DNA from: Mycobacterium sp. 852014-52450_SCH5900713
GTDB taxonomy: Bacteria; Actinomycetota; Actinomycetes; Mycobacteriales; Mycobacteriaceae
DNA length: 60,878 nt
Direction: 5' to 3'
Assembly: GCF_001667075.1 (NCBI RefSeq)
Contig: NZ_LZIL01000007.1
Coordinates: 1 to 60,878, forward strand
Under the pieces are notes generated by a model, which did not search any database, had not been told where the DNA came from, and saw only the letters and a list, made by a program, of their open reading frames with translations. This document shows positions 30,640 to 41,942 of this stretch, one piece after another (within the stretch, counting starts at the first letter, position 1; every line of letters starts with the position of its first letter). Made by a program: the position numbers and the translations under genes.

Positions 30640-30654
30640 ACACTGGTGTTGTGA
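30640..30654 (+). promoter_or_regulatory. SufR operator overlapping the sufR start codon
   Basis: ACACT-GGTGT-TGTGA is an exact match to ACACT-N5-TGTGA, the motif I recall for M. tuberculosis SufR. The right half contains the GTG start of sufR (30651-30653). A weak -10 (CACACT, ending six bases before the GTG) would make the transcript leaderless, so bound SufR would cover both the -10 box and the start site. Confidence 0.8.
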
Positions 30655-31400
30655 AAATCCGAACCGACCTCGACGACGCTGCCGTGGGTGCAGCGGCCGC
30701 CGCGGTGCGGGACGGTCACACCCGGCGCGCCATCGTGGGCCTGCTGGTGGAGTCTGGATCGATCACCGCCGGCGAGATCGGCGAGCGGCTCGGGTTGACG
30801 GCCGCCGGCGTGCGGCGCCATCTCGACGCCCTGATCGAGGCGGGCGACGCCGAGGCGGTGCCCGCCGCGTCCTGGCAGCAGGTGGGGCGCGGGCGCCCCG
30901 CCAAGCGTTTCCGGCTCACCGCGGCGGGCCGCGCCAAGCTCGAGCACGCCTACGACGACCTCGCGTCGGCCGCCATGCGGCAGCTGCGCGAGATCGGCGG
31001 GGAGGACGCCGTCCGCACGTTCGCCCGGCGCCGCATCGACGCGATCCTGTCCGGCGTGCCCGCGGCGGACAGCGACGACGACGCCGAGGTCGAGGCGGCC
31101 GCCGAACGGGTGGCCGGCGCGCTGACCAAGGCCGGCTACGTCGCCACCACGACACGGGTCGGCGGCCCGATCCACGGCGTGCAGATCTGCCAGCACCACT
31201 GCCCGGTGTCGCACGTCGCCGAGGAATTCCCGGAGCTGTGCGAGGCCGAGCAGCAGGCCATGGCCGAGGTGCTCGGGACCCACGTGCAGCGGTTGGCGAC
31301 CATCGTCAACGGGGACTGCGCCTGCACCACCCACGTACCACTGACCCCGGCGCCCAGCCCGCGTCGCGACACCACGAGCATCGAAGGAGCGTCGTTATGA
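30651..31400 (+). CDS. sufR: SufR, Fe-S sensing repressor of the SUF operon
   Basis: A winged-helix DNA-binding repressor that senses Fe-S status through a bound cluster. The 249-residue protein has an HTH at about 37-62 ([24 protein letters not shown]). Cysteines at 180, 184, 197, 223 and 225 lie in the C-terminal half. The spacing C184-C197-C225 equals the ligand spacing I recall for cyanobacterial SufR (164-177-205). GTG at 30651 lies inside the operator, indicating autoregulation. The stop overlaps sufB as ATGA, so the repressor is the first gene of the seven-gene operon. Confidence 0.93.
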   Translation: MKIRTDLDDAAVGAAAAAVRDGHTRRAIVGLLVESGSITAGEIGERLGLTAAGVRRHLDALIEAGDAEAVPAASWQQVGRGRPAKRFRLTAAGRAKLEHAYDDLASAAMRQLREIGGEDAVRTFARRRIDAILSGVPAADSDDDAEVEAAAERVAGALTKAGYVATTTRVGGPIHGVQICQHHCPVSHVAEEFPELCEAEQQAMAEVLGTHVQRLATIVNGDCACTTHVPLTPAPSPRRDTTSIEGASL

Positions 31401-32857
31401 CCCTCACGCCAGAGGCCCAAAAGGCCTTTAAAGCGGGAGAAGCTGAGCCGTTGACCCAGGAGCAGGCGATCGCCTCGCTGGGCCGCTACGGCTACGGCTG
31501 GGCGGACACCGACGTCGCGGGGTCCAGCGCCCAGCGCGGGCTGTCCGAGGCGGTGGTCCGCGACATCTCGGCGAAGAAGAACGAGCCCGAATGGATGCTG
31601 CAGACGCGGCTGAAGGCGTTGCGCATCTTCGAGCGCAAGCCGATGCCGACGTGGGGTTCGGACCTCGGCGGCATCGACTTCGACAACATCAAGTACTTCG
31701 TGCGCTCCACCGAGAAGCAGGCCGCCTCTTGGGACGACCTGCCCGAGGACATCCGGAACACCTACGACCGGCTGGGCATCCCGGAGGCCGAGAAGCAGCG
31801 CCTGGTCGCCGGTGTGGCCGCCCAGTACGAGTCCGAGGTGGTATATCACCAGATCCGCGAGGACCTGGAGGCCCAGGGCGTCATCTTCCTCGACACCGAC
31901 ACCGGGTTGCGGGAACACCCCGAGCTGTTCCAGCAGTACTTCGGCACCGTGATCCCGGCCGGGGACAACAAGTTCTCCGCGCTCAACACCGCGGTGTGGA
32001 GTGGCGGTTCGTTTATCTACGTTCCGCCGGGGGTGCAAGTCGACATTCCGCTGCAGGCCTACTTCCGGATCAACACCGAGAACATGGGCCAGTTCGAGCG
32101 GACGCTGATCATCGTCGACGAAAATGCCTATGTCCATTACGTGGAGGGCTGCACCGCCCCCATCTACACGTCGGACTCGCTGCACTCTGCGGTGGTGGAA
32201 ATCATCGTAAAGCCCGGTGGCCGTTGCCGTTACACGACCATTCAGAACTGGTCGAACAACGTGTACAACCTGGTCACCAAGCGGGCCCGCGCCGAGGCCG
32301 GCGCCACCATGGAGTGGGTCGACGGCAACATCGGGTCCAAGGTGACCATGAAGTACCCGGCGGTCTGGATGACCGGGGAGCACGCCAAGGGCGAGGTCTT
32401 GTCGGTCGCCTTCGCCGGGGAGGGCCAGCACCAGGACGCCGGCGCCAAGATGCTGCACCTGGCGCCGAACACGTCGAGCAACATCGTGTCCAAGTCGGTC
32501 GCCCGCGGCGGTGGCCGCACCTCCTACCGCGGCCTGGTGCAGGTGAACAAGGGCGCGCACGGGTCGCGCTCCAGCGTGAAATGCGATGCGCTGCTGGTCG
32601 ATACGATCAGCCGAAGCGACACCTACCCCTACGTCGACATCCGCGAGGACGACGTCACGATGGGCCACGAGGCCACCGTGTCCAAGGTCAGCGACAACCA
32701 GCTGTTCTACCTGATGAGCCGCGGACTGACCGAGGACGAGGCGATGGCGATGGTGGTTCGCGGCTTCGTCGAGCCGATCGCCAAGGAACTGCCCATGGAG
32801 TACGCGCTCGAGCTCAACCGGCTCATCGAGCTGCAGATGGAGGGCGCGGTCGGATGA
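31397..32857 (+). CDS. sufB: Fe-S scaffold protein SufB, without intein
   Basis: Scaffold of the SufBCD complex on which Fe-S clusters are built. The 486-residue protein has the SufB beta-helix core with [21 protein letters not shown], the EGCTAPIY segment with a conserved Cys, [21 protein letters not shown] and [15 protein letters not shown]. tuberculosis and M. leprae SufB carry inteins (as I recall); this one is continuous. It is joined to sufR and sufD by ATGA overlaps. Confidence 0.97.
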   Translation: MTLTPEAQKAFKAGEAEPLTQEQAIASLGRYGYGWADTDVAGSSAQRGLSEAVVRDISAKKNEPEWMLQTRLKALRIFERKPMPTWGSDLGGIDFDNIKYFVRSTEKQAASWDDLPEDIRNTYDRLGIPEAEKQRLVAGVAAQYESEVVYHQIREDLEAQGVIFLDTDTGLREHPELFQQYFGTVIPAGDNKFSALNTAVWSGGSFIYVPPGVQVDIPLQAYFRINTENMGQFERTLIIVDENAYVHYVEGCTAPIYTSDSLHSAVVEIIVKPGGRCRYTTIQNWSNNVYNLVTKRARAEAGATMEWVDGNIGSKVTMKYPAVWMTGEHAKGEVLSVAFAGEGQHQDAGAKMLHLAPNTSSNIVSKSVARGGGRTSYRGLVQVNKGAHGSRSSVKCDALLVDTISRSDTYPYVDIREDDVTMGHEATVSKVSDNQLFYLMSRGLTEDEAMAMVVRGFVEPIAKELPMEYALELNRLIELQMEGAVG

Positions 32858-34016
32858 CCGCTTCTGCTGCTGCTGCCCTGAACAAGGGTGAGTTGTTCGC
32901 GTCCTTTGACGTGGACGCGTTCGAGGTGCCCGGCGGCCGCGACGAACTCTGGCGGTTCACCCCGCTGCGTCGGCTGCGGGGCCTGCACGACGGCTCGGCT
33001 CAGGCGACCGGCAAGGCGCAGATCAGCGTCGGTGAACAGCCGGGCGTGCGGGTCGAGACCGTCCGCCGCGGCGACGAACGGCTAGGCCGTGGCGGTGTGC
33101 CCACCGATCGCGTTGCGGCGCAAGCGTTTTCGTCGTTCAACTCCGCGACGCTGGTGAGCATCGGGCGCGACACGCAGATCGCCGAGCCGGTCAACATCAC
33201 CGTGACGGGCCCCGGCGCCGGCGCGGTGGCGTACGGCCACCTGCAGATCAGCGTCGCCGAACTCGGCGAGGCGGTCGTGGTGATCGACCATCGGGGCAGC
33301 GGAACCTACGCCGACAACGTCGAATTCATCGTCGACGACGCCGCCCGGCTCACCGTCGTGTGGATCGCGGACTGGGCCGACGACATGGTTCACGTGTCCG
33401 CGCAGCACGCCAGGCTGGGCAAGGACGCGGTGCTGCGGCACGTCGCCGTCACCCTGGGCGGCGAAGTGGTGCGGATGTCGGCCAACGTGCGGTACGCCGC
33501 CCCGGGCGGTGACGCGGAACTGCTCGGGTTGTACTTCGCCGACGACGGGCAGCACCTGGAGTCGCGGCTGCTGGTCGACCATGCGCAGCCCAATTGCAAG
33601 TCCAACGTGCTCTATAAGGGTGCGCTGCAAGGGGATCCGGCATCGCAGCGGCCAGACGCGCACACGGTCTGGGTGGGCGACGTGCTGATCCGCGCCGAGG
33701 CCACCGACACCGACACCTTCGAGGTGAACCGCAACCTGGTGCTCACCGACGGGGCGCGGGCCGACTCGGTGCCCAACCTGGAGATCGAGACGGGCGAAAT
33801 CGTCGGCGCCGGGCACGCCAGTGCCACCGGGCGATTCGACGATGAGCAACTGTTCTACCTGCGTGCCCGCGGCATCCCCGAAGATCAGGCGCGCCGGCTG
33901 GTGGTGCGCGGCTTCTTCGGCGAGATCATCTCGAAGATCGCCGTACCCGAGATCCGCGAGCGCCTGACCGCCGCCATCGAACACGAACTGGAAATCACGG
34001 AGAAGGCAACAGCGTC

Positions 34017-34020
<4 letters not shown>
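32854..34020 (+). CDS. sufD: Fe-S assembly protein SufD
   Basis: Partner of SufB and SufC in the scaffold complex, thought to help iron entry. The 388-residue protein shares the SufB/D beta-helix fold. Motifs include [16 protein letters not shown] and the C-terminal [21 protein letters not shown] followed by [10 protein letters not shown], which is paralogous to the end of SufB. Start and stop overlap neighbours by four bases (ATGA). Confidence 0.95.
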
Positions 34021-36520
<2,500 letters not shown>

Positions 36521-36546
<26 letters not shown>

Positions 36547-36868
36547 CGAATTCCTTGCCGACCTCGAGGAGGCGATGCGCGACGTCGTCGACCCCGAATT
36601 GGGCATCAACGTCGTCGATCTCGGACTGGTTTACGGCCTCAACGTGGAAGAGGGCGACGAGGGAACCGTCGCCCTGATCGACATGACGTTGACCTCGGCG
36701 GCCTGCCCGCTGACCGACGTCATCGAGGACCAGTCACGCAGCGCGCTCGTCAGCAGCGGGCTGGTCGACGAGCTGCGGATCAACTGGGTGTGGAACCCGC
36801 CGTGGGGGCCCGACAAGATCACCGAAGACGGGCGCGAACAGCTGCGTGCCCTCGGGTTCACCGTCTGA
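36521..36868 (+). CDS. sufT: SufT, MIP18/DUF59 Fe-S maturation protein
   Basis: A 115-residue DUF59 protein that helps mature Fe-S proteins. Visible features are DVVDPELGINVVDLGLVYGL, the conserved Cys in TSAACPLTDVIEDQ and VWNPPWGPDKITEDGREQLRALGF at the end. ATG at 36521 lies 26 bases before the sufU stop, after GGAGGAAGAAA. It closes the operon, facing a convergent gene 22 bases away. Confidence 0.95.
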
Positions 36869-36890
36869 CGCCGAACCCACGTCCTCGCCG

Positions 36891-37628
36891 CTAGAGGTGG
36901 AAGGGCAGATGCGGCAGGTGCAGGTGATGGTGCGGGTGCCCCATCGGCGGGCAAGTCTGCAGGCTGATGGTCATCGCGTGCAGCACGCCGGCGTCCTGAA
37001 TTCCCTGAGCCCCCATGCACTTACCGTTCGCGATCGCCTGGGCGTCCGACGGCGTCTGCAGCTGGTATGAGGTCGAGTTGACGACCGTCACGGTGGTCGG
37101 TTTCGGCTGCGCACCGATACCGTTGACCGCGATCGTGTCACCCGCGACCGACGTGACCGTGCCGTAGAAGCCCGCCGGCGGCGGGCACTTGCCGTCGACG
37201 GCGGAGGCGATGGTCACCGCCTGCGCGGTGATCGCGCCACCGGTCGGCGCGCTCTGGGGGGTGGCCCGCACGTTGACGCAACTGCCGGGGGTGACGTCGG
37301 TCAGCTTGGCCGGGGCGACCTGCACGACCCGCGTCGACGGCGCGAAATCCACCGTCGCGCTTCCGGTTCGTGTCCTGAGCGCAATCGTGCCGCCCGATAC
37401 CGACTCGATCAGCCCTTCCACATAGTCCTTGGGCACGGGCGGGGGTGCCGGGGGGGGGGCCGCGCTCGGCGCCGCGCTGGGCGGGGCGGCCGCCGGCACC
37501 GACGGGTTGGCGGGGCTGCTGGTTTTGGTGTCGTTCGAACGGCACATGGCGACGCACAGCAGGATCACCGCGATGACGGCGACGAGCGCGAGCCGGGCGA
37601 GCCGGGGTTTCACCGGGGTGGCAGGCAT
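36891..37628 (-). CDS. Exported DUF5666-like protein with four cysteines and a His-rich tail
   Basis: I do not know a function. The 245 residues comprise an N-terminal membrane anchor (about 11-29, ending LLCVAMC, not a standard lipobox), an Ala/Pro/Ser linker (36-66) and two beta-rich units of DUF5666 type (ESVSGGTIALRT and GTVTSVAGDTIAVNG). Cysteines 117, 148, 204 and 226 are matched in the neighbouring paralogue. The last 15 residues hold seven histidines, suggesting metal binding. The linker is encoded by a run of ten C (37450-37459). ATG 37628 has GGAGAA six bases upstream; an in-frame GTG at 37634 abuts that site. Confidence 0.78.
   Translation of the reverse strand: MPATPVKPRLARLALVAVIAVILLCVAMCRSNDTKTSSPANPSVPAAAPPSAAPSAAPPPAPPPVPKDYVEGLIESVSGGTIALRTRTGSATVDFAPSTRVVQVAPAKLTDVTPGSCVNVRATPQSAPTGGAITAQAVTIASAVDGKCPPPAGFYGTVTSVAGDTIAVNGIGAQPKPTTVTVVNSTSYQLQTPSDAQAIANGKCMGAQGIQDAGVLHAMTISLQTCPPMGHPHHHLHLPHLPFHL
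37450..37459 (-). repeat. Homopolymer C10 tract inside the DUF5666-like gene
   Basis: Ten consecutive G on the plus strand (C10 in the coding strand) encode the AAPPP part of the Pro-rich linker at about residues 57-60. Slippage by one base would frameshift the gene before both beta units. Such runs are rare in mycobacterial coding sequence. Confidence 0.85.
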
Positions 37629-37671
37629 CGTCACTTCTCCGATCGCGCGGGTTACCCTCGCCAGCGAGTAC

Positions 37672-37708
37672 CCAGGCGAGCGCGGTTATCACAGCCGCGC
37701 TCGCCTGG
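37672..37708 (-). terminator. 14-base perfect inverted repeat between the DUF5666-like genes
   Basis: CCAGGCGAGCGCGG (37672-37685) pairs perfectly with CCGCGCTCGCCTGG (37695-37708) around a 9-base loop. It lies 23 bases past the stop of the upstream lipoprotein gene and about 44 bases before the start of the second one. It is probably a terminator or processing hairpin without a U-tract. Confidence 0.6.
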
Positions 37709-37731
37709 AGTGACGGTAATCTCAGCCGCGA

Positions 37732-38523
37732 TCAGCCACCCTGGCCGGGCTGCTTGGGCTTGCCGCATTTGCCGTCGGTGGCCTGCCGCACGTTGATGCT
37801 GGTCGCCTGCAGCGCGCCCCCGTTGTCCATCGTTCCGCGCGCCCAGAGGCACTTACCCTGCGCAATCGCGTCGGTGGTGGCGGAGGCCTGCTTGCTGTAC
37901 TTGGTCTTGTCATCGACCGTCACCGCGGTCTGCGTGGTGTTGCCGCTGGGGTCGGTGCCGGTGACGTTGATGGTGTTACCCGACACCGACGCCACCGACC
38001 CGCGGACCGGGGCCGGCTTCGGGGTCGGCGCGGGCGAGCCTGGGGGCGCCGGGGTGGTGGAACTCGGTCCCGAACCCTGCCCCGCCGGCTTGGCCGGGCA
38101 GGCGCCGTTCACGGAGGGGCTGACCTTCACGGACGCCGCGGTGACGGGTTGCCCGCCCTGGGGCGGCTGAGTCGGCCGCACGGTGACGCAGCTGCCGGAG
38201 GTGACGTCGGTCAGTGCGGCGGGGATGGTCTCGGTGATCTTGGTGGTCGAGGTGAAGTTGACCGCGGCGGTCGATTTGTCTTCCTTGGTGACCTGGATGG
38301 AATTGCCCGCGACGGATGCGATCATGCCGCTGACCCGGGCTTCGCCGCTGGCCGGGGCCGGCCACGTGGTCGTCGAGGTCACCACCGAGGTGGACGTCGA
38401 GGTCGACGTCGTCGGCGTTGCTTTGTTCGACGAACTGCATGCGGCGACGGACAGCGCGGCGACCCCGGTGACCGCGAGGACTGCGAACCGGGTGCGCCGG
38501 GGCGTTGGACAGCTGGCAGACAT
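37732..38523 (-). CDS. DUF5666-like lipoprotein with four cysteines
   Basis: Predicted lipoprotein of unknown function, 263 residues, with signal peptide 1-28 and lipobox VAAC (Cys29). A Ser/Thr-rich linker (35-53) follows. The first beta unit (about 61-145) and the second (about 173-253) each resemble DUF5666 (GMIASVAGNSIQVTK; GSVASVSGNTINVTG) and are separated by a Pro/Ser linker. Cys112, 142, 225 and 253 occupy the same places as in the downstream paralogue. ATG at 38523 has GGAGAA six bases upstream. It is not present at this place in M. tuberculosis as I recall. Confidence 0.8.
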   Translation of the reverse strand: MSASCPTPRRTRFAVLAVTGVAALSVAACSSSNKATPTTSTSTSTSVVTSTTTWPAPASGEARVSGMIASVAGNSIQVTKEDKSTAAVNFTSTTKITETIPAALTDVTSGSCVTVRPTQPPQGGQPVTAASVKVSPSVNGACPAKPAGQGSGPSSTTPAPPGSPAPTPKPAPVRGSVASVSGNTINVTGTDPSGNTTQTAVTVDDKTKYSKQASATTDAIAQGKCLWARGTMDNGGALQATSINVRQATDGKCGKPKQPGQGG

Positions 38524-38607
38524 CAACGTTTCTCCAATCATGGTTGGACCCAACGGAATGGGTATTACCCGTCGAAGCTGTAGCTAACCTGTGTGTAATG
38601 CCGGTGG

Positions 38608-40434
38608 TCAGAATGCCTGTTCCGGAACGCGCATGATCTCGCCGTCGATGGACTCGATGACCTTGCGCAGGGATGTGAGCTTCGGAAGCATGTTCTTGGC
38701 GAAGAACGCCGCGGTCGCCACCTTGCCCCGATAGAAGGCGGCGTCGGTCGCGGCCGCGTCGGCCAGCGCCGCGTGCGCGACGCCCGCCTGCACCAGCAAT
38801 CGCCAGCCGATCAGGAGATCCCCCACCGCGAGCAGGTAACGCACCGATCCGAGCCCCACCTTGTAGATCTCGCCTGGGTGCTGGGCGGCGGACATCAGGT
38901 AACCGGTCAACGCGCCCGTCATCGCCATGACCTCGTCGAGCGCGGTCTGCAGCAGTTGGGCCTGCGGCTCGAGGGCCTCGTCGCAGGCATCGATGGTCTC
39001 GCTGATCTGAGCCGTCACGAACTGCAGGGCCTCACCGCGGTCGCGAACGATCTTGCGGAAGAAGAAGTCCAGCGCCTGGATGGCGGTGGTGCCCTCGTAG
39101 AGGGAATCGATCTTGGAGTCCCGGATGTACTGCTCGAGGGGATAGTCCTGCAGGAAGCCCGAACCGCCCAGCGTCTGCAGCGACTCGGTGAGGATTTCGT
39201 AGGCCCGTTCGGAGCTGACGCCCTTCACGATCGGCAGCAGCAAGTCGTCGACGCGGTGCGCCATCCCGTGGTCTGCCCTCGAAACATGTTGCGCCACAGC
39301 GTCATCCTGGTGCGCGGCGGCGTAGAGGTACAGCGCCCGTAAACCCTCGGCGTAGGCCTTCTGCGTCATCAGGCTGCGGCGCACGTCGGGGTGGTGGATG
39401 ATGGTGACCCGCGGCGCGGTCTTGTCGGCCATCTGCGTCAGGTCCGCGCCCTGCACCCGCTCTTTGGCGAAGGCCAGCGCGTTCAGATAGCCCGTGGACA
39501 GGGTGCCGGCGGCCTTCACGCCGATCGTCATGCGCGCGTGCTCGATCACGGTGAACATCTGCGCGATCCCGTTGTGCACGTCGCCGACCAGGTAACCGAC
39601 GGCGGGCAAATCCGTTGCGCCGAAGGTTAATTCGCATGTCGGCGAGGACTTGATCCCCATTTTGTGTTCCAGGCCGGTGGCGAAGACCCCGTTGCGCGCG
39701 CCGAGTTCGAACGTTTCCGGGTCGAACAGGAATTGCGGGACGTAGAACAGGCTCAGCCCTTTGGTGCCCGGGCCGGCGCCCTCGGGCCGGGCCAGCACGA
39801 GGTGAAAGACGTTGTCGGCGGTGGTGCCCACGTCCCCGCCGGAGATGAATCGCTTGACGCCCTCGATGTGCCAGGTGCCGTCGGGCTGTGCGATGGCCTT
39901 GGCCCGACCGGCGCCGACGTCGGAGCCCGCGTCGGGCTCGGTGAGCACCATGGTGGCCGCCCAGCCGCGCTCCACGCCCTCCGCCGCCCAGCGCCGCTGC
40001 TCCTCGTTGCCCTCGACGTACAGGGCCTGGGCCATCAACGGGCCGAGGCAGAAGAAGTTGGCGGAAGGATTGGCGCAGATGATCATTTCGTTGACCGCCC
40101 ACGCCAGCGGTGGGGGTGCGGCCATGCCGCCGATCTCCTCGTCGAGCATCAGCCGCCACCAGCCGGCCTCCTTGATCACCTGCACGGTCTTGACCAACTC
40201 GTCCGGCACGCTGATCGTGTGCTCGGCGGGGTCGAAGACCGGCGGGTTGCGGTCGGCGAACGCGAAGGATTCGGCCACCGGGCCCTCCGCCAGGCGAGCG
40301 GCTTCGGCCAGGATGGTTCGCGCCGTTTCGACGTCGAGGTCGCTATAGCTTCCGGCGCCCAGCGCAGCGCCCAGACCGAGCACTTCGAACAGGTTGAACT
40401 CGAGATCACGGACGTTAGCGATGTAATGGCCCAA
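38608..40434 (-). CDS. fadE15: Acyl-CoA dehydrogenase (FadE15-like)
   Basis: FAD-dependent first step of beta-oxidation for an unknown acyl-CoA. The 608-residue protein is of the longer ACAD type with an extra C-terminal domain. Motifs seen are [16 protein letters not shown] (FAD/substrate region), [18 protein letters not shown] and the helical [25 protein letters not shown] with an acid in [12 protein letters not shown]. It starts at TTG 40434 with GAGGA seven bases upstream. It is divergent from trxA. Confidence 0.93.
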   Translation of the reverse strand: MGHYIANVRDLEFNLFEVLGLGAALGAGSYSDLDVETARTILAEAARLAEGPVAESFAFADRNPPVFDPAEHTISVPDELVKTVQVIKEAGWWRLMLDEEIGGMAAPPPLAWAVNEMIICANPSANFFCLGPLMAQALYVEGNEEQRRWAAEGVERGWAATMVLTEPDAGSDVGAGRAKAIAQPDGTWHIEGVKRFISGGDVGTTADNVFHLVLARPEGAGPGTKGLSLFYVPQFLFDPETFELGARNGVFATGLEHKMGIKSSPTCELTFGATDLPAVGYLVGDVHNGIAQMFTVIEHARMTIGVKAAGTLSTGYLNALAFAKERVQGADLTQMADKTAPRVTIIHHPDVRRSLMTQKAYAEGLRALYLYAAAHQDDAVAQHVSRADHGMAHRVDDLLLPIVKGVSSERAYEILTESLQTLGGSGFLQDYPLEQYIRDSKIDSLYEGTTAIQALDFFFRKIVRDRGEALQFVTAQISETIDACDEALEPQAQLLQTALDEVMAMTGALTGYLMSAAQHPGEIYKVGLGSVRYLLAVGDLLIGWRLLVQAGVAHAALADAAATDAAFYRGKVATAAFFAKNMLPKLTSLRKVIESIDGEIMRVPEQAF

Positions 40435-40692
40435 CGCGATTTCCTCACTGGTCCCTGAGGCGGCGAATCGTCCGCATCAGTGTGTCCGACGTGGGAAAAC
40501 GTACGCAACCGTAACCTACGGCGGGCCGCGGCCCGATTACGCGTCGATGTCGACGCGGCGAACCGCGCGCGAGCCCGCATCCATTGCGCGGCAGGCAAAC
40601 CCGGGAAGGGGGTCCGGATGGCCCGGCAGGTCCGGCGTGGTGGGGTATCGGCGGCCTGGCAACCGGGGAACATCAAGCCGCGTTCGGGCGTT
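40435..40692. other. Divergent intergenic region between fadE15 and trxA
   Basis: The 258 bases contain the fadE15 ribosome site and no assigned gene. M. tuberculosis has PE_PGRS29 and ctpD in this interval, and nothing of them remains visible here. The trxA frame stays open upstream to about 40480, but that part is Arg/Ala-rich and not thioredoxin-like. I see no operator. Confidence 0.4.
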
Positions 40693-41055
40693 ATGGCAAA
40701 TGTGACAACACTCGATCTCACCGCTGAGAAGTTCAACGAAACCATCGAGGGCAACGACATCGTGCTCGTCGATTTCTGGGCGTCCTGGTGCGGGCCGTGC
40801 CGCCAGTTCGGGCCCACCTTCCAGGCGTCCGCGGAGAAGCACCCCGACATCGTGCACGCCAAGGTCGACACCGAGGCCGAGCAGCAGTTGGCCGCGGCCG
40901 CCCAGATCCGTTCCATCCCCACGCTGATGGCCTTCAAAAAGGGCAAACTGCTGTTCAACCAGGCCGGGGCGCTGCCGCCGGCGGCTCTCGAAGACTTGGT
41001 GCAGCAAATCAAGGCGTTCGACGTCGACGCGGCCCAGGCCGGTCAAGCCGAATAG
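40693..41055 (+). CDS. trxA: Thioredoxin
   Basis: Small dithiol oxidoreductase. The 120-residue protein has the thioredoxin fold with active site WASWCGPCRQF, KVDTEAEQQLAAAAQIRSIPTL including the cis-proline, and the KGKLLFNQAGALPP loop. The ATG at 40693 gives normal length. No thioredoxin reductase gene follows; echA12 comes next, whereas M. tuberculosis has trxB1 between them as I recall. Confidence 0.93.
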   Translation: MANVTTLDLTAEKFNETIEGNDIVLVDFWASWCGPCRQFGPTFQASAEKHPDIVHAKVDTEAEQQLAAAAQIRSIPTLMAFKKGKLLFNQAGALPPAALEDLVQQIKAFDVDAAQAGQAE

Positions 41056-41098
41056 TCCCGACACCGCGGCGCGCGCAGGGCGGTGCCCGGCTACGCGC

Positions 41099-41104
41099 TA
41101 GGTT
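41099..41104 (+). promoter_or_regulatory. Candidate leaderless -10 box of echA12
   Basis: TAGGTT is followed by six bases and the GTG at 41111. The hexamer and spacing are identical to those before fabG1 at 53.9 kb. Confidence 0.5.
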
Positions 41105-41110
41105 GCTTGG

Positions 41111-41920
41111 GTGAGTCTGGTACTGGTAGAGCACCCGCGGCCCGGCGTCGCGCTGATAACCCTCAATCGGCCCGAGCGGATGAACTCCATGGCTTTCGAC
41201 GTCATGGTGCCGCTCAAAGAGGCCTTGGAGAAGGTCAGGTACGACAATTCGGTGCGCGTGGTCGTGCTGACCGGGGCGGGCCGGGGCTTCTCCTCGGGCG
41301 CCGACCACAAGTCCGCGGGCTCTGTGCCCCACGTCGAGGGGCTGACCCGCCCGACCTACGCGCTGCGTTCCATGGAGATCCTCGACGAGGTCATCCTGGG
41401 GCTGCGCCGCCTGCATCAACCGGTGATCGCCGCGGTCAACGGCCCGGCCATCGGCGGCGGCCTGTGTTTGGCGCTGGCCGCCGACATCCGGGTCGCCGCC
41501 ACGAGCGCGTACTTTCGCGCCGCCGGCATCAACAACGGCCTGACCGCCAGCGAACTGGGGCTGAGCTACCTGCTGCCCCGGGCCATCGGCTCGTCGCGGG
41601 CGTTCGACATCATGCTGACCGGCCGCGACGTCACCGCCGAGGAGGCCGAGCGCATCGGGCTGGTGTCGTGCCAGGTGCCCGACGAGCAGCTGCTGGACAC
41701 CTGCTACGCCATCGCCGCGCGGATAGCGGCGTTCTCGAGGCCGGGAATCGAGTTGACCAAGCGCACACTGTGGAGTGGACTGGACGCCGGTAGCCTGGAA
41801 GGGCACATGCAAGCCGAAGGCTTGGGTCAGCTGTTCGTTCGTCTGCTCACCGCCAACTTCGAAGAAGCGGTTGCCGCGCGCGCGGAGCGACGCCCGCCGG
41901 TATTCACCGACGACAAGTAG
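41111..41920 (+). CDS. echA12: Enoyl-CoA hydratase/isomerase family protein (EchA12-like)
   Basis: A crotonase-fold protein of 269 residues, expected to hydrate or isomerise an acyl-CoA. Oxyanion-hole segments are GRGFSSGADHKSAG and AVNGPAIGGGLCLALAADIRVA; LSYLLPRAIG and LTGRDVTAEEAERIGLV follow. The GTG start is supported by the -10 box six bases upstream. The substrate is not known. Confidence 0.93.
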   Translation: MSLVLVEHPRPGVALITLNRPERMNSMAFDVMVPLKEALEKVRYDNSVRVVVLTGAGRGFSSGADHKSAGSVPHVEGLTRPTYALRSMEILDEVILGLRRLHQPVIAAVNGPAIGGGLCLALAADIRVAATSAYFRAAGINNGLTASELGLSYLLPRAIGSSRAFDIMLTGRDVTAEEAERIGLVSCQVPDEQLLDTCYAIAARIAAFSRPGIELTKRTLWSGLDAGSLEGHMQAEGLGQLFVRLLTANFEEAVAARAERRPPVFTDDK

Positions 41921-41942
41921 CCGTAGCAAAAGGGGAGAAGAT

